A DNA stretch of 5,207 nt from Modestobacter sp. (GCA_025963425.1 JAOPUQ010000343.1:1-5207); one strand, 5' to 3'. Shown: positions 1 to 5,006, numbered from the stretch's first letter. Made by a program: numbers and translations. The notes: generated by a model not told the origin, from the sequence alone.

Positions 1-4
1 GGCG

Positions 5-23
5 GCGCGGGGTCTCCCCGCGC
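5..23. terminator. GC-rich perfect hairpin, possible terminator
   Basis: Bases 5-12 (GCGCGGGG) and 16-23 (CCCCGCGC) are perfect reverse complements around a 3-base loop TCT. The hairpin lies about 50 bases beyond the stop codon of the minus-strand gene that ends at 75, so it could end that transcript. It could equally belong to a plus-strand gene ending left of the window. No T-run is visible on either side, so intrinsic termination is only a guess. Actinobacterial terminators often lack a good T-run. Confidence 0.35.
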
Positions 24-74
24 GCGTACCGGCAGACCTTCCGGGCGGCCCGCACAGAGCCTGCGCCGGCGCCC

Positions 75-923
75 TCAGCCGGGCCGGCGACGGTGCAGCT
101 GCACCGGCACTGGCCGGGGGCTGGCCGGATGCGGGGCGACGAGGCCGGCGTCGAGGCGGGCCTCGGCCAGCCGGCGTAGTTCGGCGTAGGCCGGGGCGCC
201 CAGCAGGGCGACCAGCTCGGCGGCGTAGGTGGCCACCAGCGGCTCGGCCGCCACGTGGGCCTCCGGGGAGCCGGTGCACCACCAGTGCAGGTCGTGACCG
301 CCGGGACCCCAGCCGCGCCGGTCGAACTCGCCGATCGTCGAGACGAGCACGCGGGTGTCGTCCGGGCGGTCCACCCACTCCTGCTCCCGGCGCATCGGCA
401 GCTGCCAGCACACGTCGGGCTTGGTCTCCAGCGGGTGCCGGTCGGTCCGCAACGCCATGGCGTGCAGCGCGCACCCGATGCCGGCCGCGTGACCGGGACG
501 GTTGAGGAAGACGCACGCCCCGTCCACCACCCGGGTGCGCAGGGCCTGCTCGATCGGCTCACCGTCGCCGGGGTCGGGCTCGGTGACGGTGTCCGCCTCG
601 GTCCAGTCGGTCCGCCACCGCGGCGCCAACTGCCACTCGCTGTCGGTGAGCTCGGCCACGGCCGCCCCGACCCGGGCCAGGTCGTCGGCGTCGGTGAAGA
701 ACGCCCCATGGTTGCAGCACCCGTCGGCCGCCCGGCCCTCGACGATCCCGGCGCAGCCGCGACCGTAGATGCAGGTCCAGGCGGAGGTGAGCCAGGTCAG
801 GTCGGCCCGCACGAGGTGCTCGGGGTCGGCCGGGTCGGCGAACTCGACCCACTCGCGGGGAAAGTCCAGCGGGACCTCCGCGGGCGGCCCGGGCGGCGGC
901 GTGGACGGGAGTTCGGGTGCCAC
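75..923 (-). CDS. Cys/His-rich conserved actinobacterial protein of unknown function (Rv0495c-like by position)
   Basis: The predicted protein is 282 residues and I cannot assign a function. It has eight cysteines: a first cluster at C51, C57, C69 and C70 with H72 (CIYGRGC, then GCCNHGAFF), then C137 (CVFLNRPG), C151 with H154 (GCALH), C172 (VCWQLPMR) and C216 (HWWCTG). The CC pair followed by C...GCALH resembles families annotated as putative zinc- or iron-chelating domains (YkgJ/DUF3109-like), so metal binding is my inference. No signal peptide or membrane helix is seen. The C-terminal tail from about residue 262 is Pro/Arg-rich and looks disordered. I chose the GTG at 923 because a TACGCT -10-like element lies six bases upstream, which fits leaderless translation. 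There is no ATG in frame nearby and no clear Shine-Dalgarno. A GTG at codon 38 (Val38) is a shorter alternative. The place next to ppx, in divergent orientation, matches M. tuberculosis Rv0495c as I remember that locus. Confidence 0.85.
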   Translation of the reverse strand: MAPELPSTPPPGPPAEVPLDFPREWVEFADPADPEHLVRADLTWLTSAWTCIYGRGCAGIVEGRAADGCCNHGAFFTDADDLARVGAAVAELTDSEWQLAPRWRTDWTEADTVTEPDPGDGEPIEQALRTRVVDGACVFLNRPGHAAGIGCALHAMALRTDRHPLETKPDVCWQLPMRREQEWVDRPDDTRVLVSTIGEFDRRGWGPGGHDLHWWCTGSPEAHVAAEPLVATYAAELVALLGAPAYAELRRLAEARLDAGLVAPHPASPRPVPVQLHRRRPG

Positions 924-929
924 CGCCGC

Positions 930-935
930 AGCGTA
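930..935 (-). promoter_or_regulatory. -10 element TACGCT for the minus-strand Cys-rich gene
   Basis: On the minus strand TACGCT matches the actinobacterial TANNNT -10 pattern. It is followed by six bases and then the GTG at 923, so transcription would start at or very near the start codon, giving a leaderless mRNA. No convincing -35 is visible. The element lies in the 39-base gap shared with ppx. Confidence 0.5.
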
Positions 936-962
936 GGCGTCGGACCCGGCAGACTCTGCGGC

Positions 963-1907
963 ATGCGGCTCGGTGTGCTGGACGTCGGATCGAACACCGT
1001 CCACCTGCTCGTGGTGGACGCGCACCGTGGGGCGCACCCCACGCCCATGCACGACGACCGGTCGGTGCTGCGCCTGGCCGAGCACGTCGGCGCGGACGGC
1101 AAGCTGTCCAAGGCGGGGGAGAAGGCGCTGCTCACCGCCGTCCAGCGCGCCAAGCAGCAGGCCGCCGAGCAGCGGTGCGACGACCTGCTGGCCTTCGTCA
1201 CCTCCGCGATCCGGGAGGCGGACAACGGTGCAGCCGTGCTCCGCCGGGTTCGCGAGCAGACCGGGGTGGACCTCCAGGTGCTCAGTGGGGAGGACGAGGC
1301 GCGGCTGACCTTCCTGGCGGTCCGCCGGTGGTTCGGCTGGAGCGCCGGGCGGCTGCTGGTCCTCGACATCGGCGGTGGCTCGCTGGAGCTGGCCACCGGC
1401 ATCGACGAGGAGCCCGACGTCGCCCTCTCGGTCCCGCTCGGCGCCGGGCGGATGACCCGGCGGTTCCTGCCCAGCGCCGAGATCGGGGGACGCCCGGACC
1501 TGACGGCGCTGGAGCGGCTGGACGACCACGCCAAGGAGGTGCTGGAGCCGGCCGGCAGGAAGCTGCGGGCGGCCGGGGCGCCGGACCTGGTGGCCGCCAC
1601 CTCCAAGACCTTCCGCACCCTGGCCCGGCTGGCCGGTGCCGCGCCGTCGGCCGCCGGGCTGCGCGCCCCGCGCGAGCTCAGCCGGACGGGGCTGTCCCAG
1701 GTCATCGGGTTCGTGTCGCGGATCGAGTCCTCGGCGCTGGCCGAGCTGCAGGGCGTGTCGCCGCAGCGGGCACACCAGGTCCCGGCCGGTGCCGTCGTGG
1801 CGCAGGCTGCGATGCGCGCGGTCGACGTACCGTTCGTGCGGATCTGCCCATGGGCGCTGCGCGAGGGAGTCATCCTGCGCCGCCTCGACTGGCTGGAAGG
1901 GGCGTGA
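963..1907 (+). CDS. ppx: Exopolyphosphatase, Ppx/GppA family, short two-domain form
   Basis: The 314-residue protein belongs to the Ppx/GppA branch of the ASKHA fold. The family removes terminal phosphate from inorganic polyphosphate (polyP(n) + H2O gives polyP(n-1) + Pi), and some members hydrolyse pppGpp. The phosphate-1 loop is at residues 7-12 (DVGSNT), the catalytic-acid segment at 108-115 (SGEDEARL, with D111/E112 at the family's EE position), and the phosphate-2 loop at 135-140 (DIGGGS). Further conserved blocks are PLGAGR (158-163), ATSKTFR (212-218) and CPWALREG (295-302). The length equals domains I and II only. The C-terminal HD-type helical domains of the roughly 500-residue E. 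coli Ppx and GppA are absent, as in M. tuberculosis PPX1 (Rv0496), which prefers short-chain polyP. The protein is cytoplasmic. The ATG at 963 gives the canonical MRLGVLDVGSNT start. No Shine-Dalgarno is visible, and GACTCT at 952-957 is a weak -10 candidate, so it may be leaderless. Its stop overlaps the next start (TGATG), indicating translational coupling. Confidence 0.95.
   Translation: MRLGVLDVGSNTVHLLVVDAHRGAHPTPMHDDRSVLRLAEHVGADGKLSKAGEKALLTAVQRAKQQAAEQRCDDLLAFVTSAIREADNGAAVLRRVREQTGVDLQVLSGEDEARLTFLAVRRWFGWSAGRLLVLDIGGGSLELATGIDEEPDVALSVPLGAGRMTRRFLPSAEIGGRPDLTALERLDDHAKEVLEPAGRKLRAAGAPDLVAATSKTFRTLARLAGAAPSAAGLRAPRELSRTGLSQVIGFVSRIESSALAELQGVSPQRAHQVPAGAVVAQAAMRAVDVPFVRICPWALREGVILRRLDWLEGA
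1895..1902 (+). promoter_or_regulatory. Ribosome binding site inside the end of ppx
   Basis: GGAAGGGG lies four bases before the ATG at 1907 and supports that start. A GTG at 1904, directly before it and in frame, is the alternative. The site sits within the last ppx codons, so the two genes are very likely co-transcribed. Confidence 0.6.
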
Positions 1908-2968
1908 TGTCGCAGCCGGGGAAGTCTGGGGACCACAGCGTCCGCTCGCTCGCCGAGATCCTTCAGGAGCACGGGCTGGAGACGGAGTTCGGCACGCGCC
2001 CCGGCCGCCGGCGGCGGGAGGACGAGCCGAAGGCCGACTGGCCGGCGCGCCCGGCACCGCAGGACCAGCCCCGCAGCAAGCTGCGGCCGGCCGTCGACCC
2101 GTCCCCGGGCACCACCCCGCCCCGCTCGACCCCGGACCAGTCGGCCGCTCCCTACGCGGAGATCCTGCGGGAGCACGGCCTGGAGTCGGAGTTCGGCACG
2201 CGGCCCGACCGGCGGCGCGACGGCGAGCGCCGGGCCGGCTGGCCCGCCCGGCCGGCGCCGGAGGACCAGCCCCCCAGCCGGCTCAAGCCCGCACCGGAGC
2301 GCGTGGCTCCCGGGGAGGCGGGTGTGCGGGCAGGCTCGGATCGGGTGGCGCCGCCCACGGACGTGTCCGCGCGGACCGCCCCGCCGCGGAACACCCCCGG
2401 GCGGGAGGTGCCCCCGCGGACCCCTCCGCCGCGCAACCCCGCGGCGCCGGCCCAGCGCACGCCGGCGCCGTCCTCCGACGTCCCGATGTACGGCCGGCGC
2501 AGCACCGACGCCCCGCTGCCCCCGTCGCTCGCCCCCGGCGCCATGCCGGCGCCCGCGGGGCCGAGCACGGCGGCGATCCCCGGGCTGCGTGCCTCCCGCA
2601 AGCCGGGTGTGCCCGGTACCGACGACGACGCCCGCGACGGTGCCGACGTCGAGGGGGACGGGGCCGGTGCGCCGGCGCCCGGTGGGCCGGACGGTGTCCT
2701 GGCGTGGGCCCGCTTCGCCGGGGAGATGGTTCTCGCGGTGGCCGCCGGTGTCGGCATCTACTTCGCCTTCACCGTGCTGTGGGAGCTGCTGCCCTACGTG
2801 GCCGTCGTCGCGGCGCCGCTCACCGTGACCGCGCTGGTCGCCGGGGTGTCCGCCTGGCGGCACCGCCGCAGGCAGCCGGCGCTGAGCGTGCGCCTGCTCG
2901 CCGTGCTGCTGTTCGCCGGGACGCTGCTGGTCATCGCCCCGGCCGCCGGGCTGCTCGCCGGGAGCTGA
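1907..2968 (+). CDS. Repeat-containing membrane protein with three C-terminal helices (Rv0497-like)
   Basis: The 353-residue protein has no recognised enzymatic domain. Residues 14-61 and 83-129 are two copies of one repeat of about 47 residues. Each starts AEIL(Q/R)EHGLE(T/S)EFGTRP, continues through a run of arginines, then WPARPAP(Q/E)DQP and a basic SKLRP/SRLKP end. Residues 130-262 form a Pro/Ala/Arg-rich, probably disordered linker, ending in an acidic patch with DVEGDG (247-252). Three hydrophobic segments follow at about 272-292, 296-316 and 328-350, with a basic HRHRRR-type loop (318-322) between the second and third. Positive-inside reasoning puts that loop and possibly the long N-terminal part in the cytoplasm. 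Architecture, the AEIL-type N-terminal motif and the DVEGDG patch resemble M. tuberculosis Rv0497 as I recall it. The ATG overlaps the ppx stop, so the two form an operon. A role linked to polyphosphate or to the envelope is possible but unproven. Confidence 0.88.
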   Translation: MSQPGKSGDHSVRSLAEILQEHGLETEFGTRPGRRRREDEPKADWPARPAPQDQPRSKLRPAVDPSPGTTPPRSTPDQSAAPYAEILREHGLESEFGTRPDRRRDGERRAGWPARPAPEDQPPSRLKPAPERVAPGEAGVRAGSDRVAPPTDVSARTAPPRNTPGREVPPRTPPPRNPAAPAQRTPAPSSDVPMYGRRSTDAPLPPSLAPGAMPAPAGPSTAAIPGLRASRKPGVPGTDDDARDGADVEGDGAGAPAPGGPDGVLAWARFAGEMVLAVAAGVGIYFAFTVLWELLPYVAVVAAPLTVTALVAGVSAWRHRRRQPALSVRLLAVLLFAGTLLVIAPAAGLLAGS

Positions 2969-2970
2969 GC

Positions 2971-2995
2971 CCCGGCGGCAGCCCGTCCGGCCGGG
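2971..2995. terminator. Weak dyad between convergent genes
   Basis: CCCGGC (2971-2976) and GCCGGG (2990-2995) could pair across a 13-base loop, in the 31 bases between the membrane-protein stop and the 3' end of the PfpI remnant. The position suits a bidirectional terminator. The stem is short and lacks a T-run, so support is slight. Confidence 0.2.
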
Positions 2996-2999
2996 TCCG

Positions 3000-3337
3000 T
3001 CAGGCGCCGGCGAACTGCTTCACGATGGTCCTGCTGAACGCGGTCAGATCGTCGGGCTTGCGGCTGGTGGTCAGGTTGCCGTCGACGACGACCTGCTCGT
3101 CGACCCAGTCGGCCCCCGGCGTTGCGCAGGTCGGTCTGCAGCGAGGGCCAGGTCGACGGTCTTGGTGTCACCGGCCTCGATGTGGTCGTAGGCGGTGATG
3201 GTGCCGGCCTCGAGGCCGACCAGCCGGGGTTCGGCCCCCGCGTCCACCAGTGCCTGCCAGGGCTGGTCCAGCTCGACCTGCTCGACACCGTCGGTGGCCA
3301 GCACGGCCACCCTCTTCCCGCTGAGTTCGTCCGCCAT
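3000..3337 (-). pseudogene. Degraded DJ-1/PfpI family gene (internal deletion plus frameshift)
   Basis: The minus strand from the ATG at 3337 reads MADELSGKRVAVLATDGVEQ, then VELDQPW and EAGTITAYDHIEAGDTKTVD. This is the N-terminal half of a DJ-1/PfpI-like protein (protease/deglycase/GSP18-type), including the conserved Glu19. Around 3148-3157 it jumps, one base out of frame, to WPSLQTDLRNAG, which belongs much later in the family. A run of five C (3113-3117; GGGGG on the coding strand) then holds one base too many. After it, ADWVDEQVVVDG and SRKPDDLTAF continue in the third frame to a TGA at 3000. The whole remnant is 338 bases, against roughly 170-190 codons for the family from memory. About 60-75 residues are gone, including the nucleophile elbow (typically ICHGPW) with the catalytic Cys. 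The two shifts do not cancel, and frame 1 stops at 3071. An 88-residue product from the first frame is possible but would lack the active site. A local assembly error is the main alternative. Confidence 0.85.
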
Positions 3338-3381
3338 GGTCGGCCGCTACCCCGGGGCCCCACGCGGGACACGCCCGGCAC

Positions 3382-3387
3382 TACCGT
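3382..3387 (+). promoter_or_regulatory. -10 element TACCGT for proC, leaderless
   Basis: TACCGT fits TANNNT and ends seven bases before the GTG at 3395, which is the spacing expected if the transcript starts at the start codon. No Shine-Dalgarno is seen before that GTG, which agrees. No clear -35 is visible. The element lies in the 57-base gap between the divergent PfpI remnant and proC. Confidence 0.5.
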
Positions 3388-3394
3388 CGCCGCC

Positions 3395-4231
3395 GTGACC
3401 ACAGGCGGACGTTCGGGACTGGCCATCATCGGCGGCGGCAAGATCGGTGAGGCGCTGCTCGCCGGGCTGGTCCGCCAGGCCCGGGCCGGCGGGAGCGGGC
3501 CCGGCGTCGGGTCACTCGTGGTGGTCGAGCGGAGTCCTGCCCGGGCCGCGGAGCTCGCCGGGCGCTACGGCGTGGATACCGTGGACCTCCCGACGGCGGC
3601 CCAGCGGGCCCGCGTGCTGCTGCTGGCGGTCAAGCCCCAGGACATCGACGCCCTGCTCGGACTGCTGGGCCCGCACGTCACCGCCGAGCACCTGGTCGTC
3701 TCCATCGCGGCCGGGGTGCCGACCGCACGGATCGAGGCGGCACTTCCCGCGGGCACCCCGGTGGTGCGGGTCATGCCCAACACCCCGGCTCTGGTGGACG
3801 AGGGGATGAGCGTGCTCTCGGCCGGCGCGCACGCCACCGAGGCGCACCTGGACGAGGCCGAGACGCTGCTCTCCCCGGTCGGGCAGGTGCGACGGGTCCC
3901 GGAGAACCAGCAGGACGCCGTCACGGCGCTGTCGGGCAGCGGACCGGCCTACTTCTTCTTCCTCGTCGAGGCGATGATCGACGCCGGCATCCTGCTGGGC
4001 CTGCCCCGCACGGTGGCGGCGGACCTCATCGTGCAGACCGCGCTGGGCGCGGCGGTGATGCTCCGGGACTCGGGGGAACACCCGGTTCAGCTGCGGGAGG
4101 CCGTCACCAGCCCCGGTGGGACGACGATCGCGGCGATCCGGGAGCTCGAGCGGCACGGTGTGCGGGCCGCTCTGATCGCCGCGATCGAGGCGGCGCACCA
4201 GCGTTCGGTGGAGCTCGGCCGCACCGAGTGA
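3395..4231 (+). CDS. proC: Pyrroline-5-carboxylate reductase
   Basis: The 278-residue protein catalyses the last step of proline synthesis, NAD(P)H-dependent reduction of 1-pyrroline-5-carboxylate to proline, in the cytoplasm. The N-terminal Rossmann fold shows AIIGGGKIGEALL at residues 10-22, with the dinucleotide-binding glycines. AVKPQD (78-83) and RVMPNTPALV (125-134) are typical of the nucleotide-binding domain. The C-terminal dimerisation/active-site domain carries ALSGSGPAYFF (178-188) and the family signature REAVTSPGGTT (234-244). Length is normal for ProC (about 260-290). The GTG at 3395 was chosen because it gives a short natural N-terminus before the beta strand and has a well-placed -10 element. 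Extending the frame upstream would run antisense through the PfpI remnant into sequence unlike ProC. The gene appears to be transcribed alone. In M. tuberculosis proC (Rv0500) holds the same position relative to the HTH gene downstream. Confidence 0.97.
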   Translation: MTTGGRSGLAIIGGGKIGEALLAGLVRQARAGGSGPGVGSLVVVERSPARAAELAGRYGVDTVDLPTAAQRARVLLLAVKPQDIDALLGLLGPHVTAEHLVVSIAAGVPTARIEAALPAGTPVVRVMPNTPALVDEGMSVLSAGAHATEAHLDEAETLLSPVGQVRRVPENQQDAVTALSGSGPAYFFFLVEAMIDAGILLGLPRTVAADLIVQTALGAAVMLRDSGEHPVQLREAVTSPGGTTIAAIRELERHGVRAALIAAIEAAHQRSVELGRTE

Positions 4232-4345
4232 CCGTCGGCAGGGCTACGACGCCGAGCGCGGTGCGTGAGCGTTGCGGAGCGGTGCGTCAGGCCGCGCGGG
4301 ACGGCGGATGCGGCCCGTGGTGGTGCTGTGACCCGCTGCGCACCA

Positions 4346-4356
4346 TGTGAATCACA
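4346..4356. repeat. Short dyad TGTGA-A-TCACA
   Basis: Five-base arms TGTGA and TCACA flank a single A. The half-sites look like those of CRP-family sites, but the usual six-base spacer is missing, so the normal CRP geometry is not met. It may be an operator for another factor or chance. Confidence 0.35.
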
Positions 4357-4364
4357 CGCGCGTA

Positions 4365-4390
4365 GTTCTCCACAGGAACCTGTGGAGAAC
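4365..4390. promoter_or_regulatory. 26-base perfect palindrome with two inverted DnaA-box-like sequences
   Basis: GTTCTCCACAGG (4365-4376) and CCTGTGGAGAAC (4379-4390) are exact reverse complements around AA. Each arm contains TTCTCCACA, which agrees with the relaxed DnaA box TTNTNCACA. The two boxes point toward each other with six bases between them. Possible readings are a DnaA site, an operator for an unknown dimeric regulator, or an RNA hairpin 133 bases after proC. No T-run follows, so a standard terminator is less likely. Confidence 0.6.
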
Positions 4391-4437
4391 CTCGGTGTCG
4401 ACAGATTTCCTTGTGTACAACACGCCGTCACAGGAGT

Positions 4438-4452
4438 GTCACCCTGTGTCTC
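4438..4452. promoter_or_regulatory. BldD-like box
   Basis: The 15 bases GTCACCCTGTGTCTC fit the Streptomyces BldD consensus nTnACnC(A/T)GnGTnAn, as I remember it, at every fixed position except the last A, which is T here. It lies upstream of the -10 candidate of the HTH gene. BldD presence in this organism cannot be judged from the window. Confidence 0.4.
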
Positions 4453-4471
4453 TGTCCACTTGTGCCCAGGA

Positions 4472-4483
4472 CGGACCGGTCCG
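4472..4483. repeat. 12-base perfect palindrome CGGACCGGTCCG
   Basis: A continuous self-complementary 12-mer with no spacer. ACGGAC (4471-4476) can also pair with GTCCGT (4487-4492). It lies about 45 bases upstream of the proposed -10 of the HTH gene and could be an operator, although GC-rich palindromes also arise by chance in such genomes. Confidence 0.35.
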
Positions 4484-4524
4484 CCTGTCCGTTTCACCCA
4501 TCGCTTCTGTCACTCCGGTCCCCC

Positions 4525-4530
4525 TAGGGT
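4525..4530 (+). promoter_or_regulatory. -10 candidate TAGGGT for the HTH gene
   Basis: TAGGGT fits TANNNT and would place transcription start near 4537, giving a leader of about 75 bases. It overlaps the palindrome CCCTAGGG (4522-4529). I see no good -35. It is the best -10 match I found in the intergenic region. Confidence 0.4.
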
Positions 4531-4612
4531 TCTCAGCAACAGCACGTGCGTGTCCCGTCCGCCGGTGGGGAAGCCGGTGGCCCGACTCGTGCTGAAACCG
4601 GAGATGATCGAC

Positions 4613-4957
4613 GTGTCCATGCCCCAGCGCGCAATCGTGCAAACCTCTCGCCCGGGCGTCCCGGCGCCGCGGCCTGTCGGCCGGCCGATGTCCGCCGCCT
4701 CGCTCGCCCGTCCGATCCCGGCCGCCCACCCGGCTGCCGTCCCGGTCGGCCAGCGCTCCGCCGTTCCGGCGCCCCGCGCTGCCGTCCAGTTCCTCACCGT
4801 CGCCGAGGTCGCCGCACTCATGCGGGTCTCCAAGATGACGGTCTACCGCCTGGTCCACGGTGGCGAGCTCTCCGCCGTCCGGGTCGGCCGTTCCTTCCGC
4901 GTCCCGGAGCGTGCCGTGCACGACTACCTGCGCGACGCGTACACCGACATCGCCTGA
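4613..4957 (+). CDS. Small excisionase/MerR-type HTH DNA-binding protein (Rv0500A-like)
   Basis: With the GTG at 4613 the product is 114 residues. Residues 59-106 form an HTH_17/excisionase-like winged helix: QFLTVAEVAALMRVS, then the recognition helix KMTVYRLVHGGEL (74-86), the wing AVRVGRSFRV (88-97), and the closing helix ERAVHDYL. Such proteins bind DNA, usually as dimers or oligomers. There is no ligand-binding or integrase domain nearby, so this is a free-standing regulator or architectural protein, not a phage excisionase. Residues 11-57 are a Pro/Ala/Arg-rich, probably disordered extension. The start is uncertain: GGAG at 4599-4602 is ten bases from the GTG at 4613 and sixteen from the in-frame ATG at 4619. 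An ATG at 4604 is too close to it, and an ATG at 4688 would give 89 residues. G/C-biased third positions from 4619 onward favour an early start. The HTH core is nearly the same as mycobacterial Rv0500A as I recall it, and the gene lies, as there, between proC and the bS22 gene. Confidence 0.9.
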   Translation: MSMPQRAIVQTSRPGVPAPRPVGRPMSAASLARPIPAAHPAAVPVGQRSAVPAPRAAVQFLTVAEVAALMRVSKMTVYRLVHGGELSAVRVGRSFRVPERAVHDYLRDAYTDIA

Positions 4958-4982
4958 GTCCAGCCTGGTCCTGGACGCCGGG

Positions 4983-4988
4983 TAGGCT
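4983..4988 (+). promoter_or_regulatory. -10 candidate TAGGCT for the bS22 gene
   Basis: TAGGCT fits TANNNT and lies 26 bases after the HTH stop. It would start transcription near 4995 and give a leader of about 125 bases. No convincing -35 is seen. Read-through from the HTH gene is the alternative source of mRNA. Confidence 0.4.
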
Positions 4989-4990
4989 CG

Positions 4991-5006
4991 GGCACCGAGC
5001 GGTGCC
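4991..5006. promoter_or_regulatory. 16-base dyad at the presumed bS22 transcription start
   Basis: GGCACCG (4991-4997) and CGGTGCC (5000-5006) are exact reverse complements around AG. The dyad covers the predicted transcription start. It could be an operator, or the stem of a terminator for the HTH gene 33 bases after its stop; no T-run follows. Confidence 0.45.

Larger units (their letters stand above)
4232..4612. other. Gene-free, palindrome-rich intergenic region
   Basis: This 381-base stretch separates proC from the HTH gene. Translations across it on either strand are Cys-rich or low-complexity and do not resemble proteins. The first hundred bases (4232-4340) show nothing I can name. 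From about 4340 to 4530 base composition is visibly less GC-rich than the genes, and dyads are dense: TGTGA-A-TCACA at 4346-4356, a 26-base palindrome at 4365-4390, TGTCGACA at 4396-4403, CACAGG-N8-CCTGTG at 4429-4448, a BldD-like box at 4438-4452 and CGGACCGGTCCG at 4472-4483. I read it as regulatory DNA for the HTH gene, possibly together with the end of the proC transcript. Confidence 0.7.

Noticed and set aside
75..2057. A 660-codon open frame on the minus strand running through the whole of ppx
   Set aside because: Only the part from 923 to 75 looks like protein. The rest is antisense to a clear ppx gene, and long antisense frames are common in very GC-rich DNA.
797..2968. Long open frames on both strands across ppx and the membrane-protein gene (797-2863 minus; 917-2968 plus)
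   Set aside because: They are Arg/Gly/Pro-rich shadow translations. In the plus frame only the portion from 1907 onward is real, and the ppx motifs lie in another frame.
3071..3337. A functional 88-residue protein from the first frame of the PfpI remnant
   Set aside because: The last 25 or so residues are out-of-frame translation, and the catalytic Cys region is missing.
3122..3394. Extension of proC upstream to 3122
   Set aside because: This stretch is antisense to the PfpI remnant and unlike any ProC N-terminus. The GTG at 3395 has a good -10 and gives normal length.
4346..4356. TGTGA...TCACA as a CRP-family binding site
   Set aside because: The spacer is one base instead of six, so the two half-sites cannot be read by a CRP dimer in the normal way.
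4365..4390. The paired DnaA-like boxes as a replication origin
   Set aside because: Only two boxes, no AT-rich unwinding stretch, and no dnaA, dnaN or other oriC neighbour genes in the window.
4365..4390. The same palindrome as a standard intrinsic terminator of proC
   Set aside because: No T-run follows, the loop would be only two bases unless pairs open, and it is 133 bases past the stop. It cannot be excluded, but is not the best reading.
4265..4612. Coding extension of the HTH gene back to 4265
   Set aside because: The translation is Cys-rich and irregular, with weak third-position bias and many palindromes. It is better explained as intergenic DNA.
4613..4957. The HTH protein as a phage or plasmid excisionase marking an integrated element
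   Set aside because: No integrase, attachment repeats or tRNA nearby, and the gene lies in a conserved housekeeping order.
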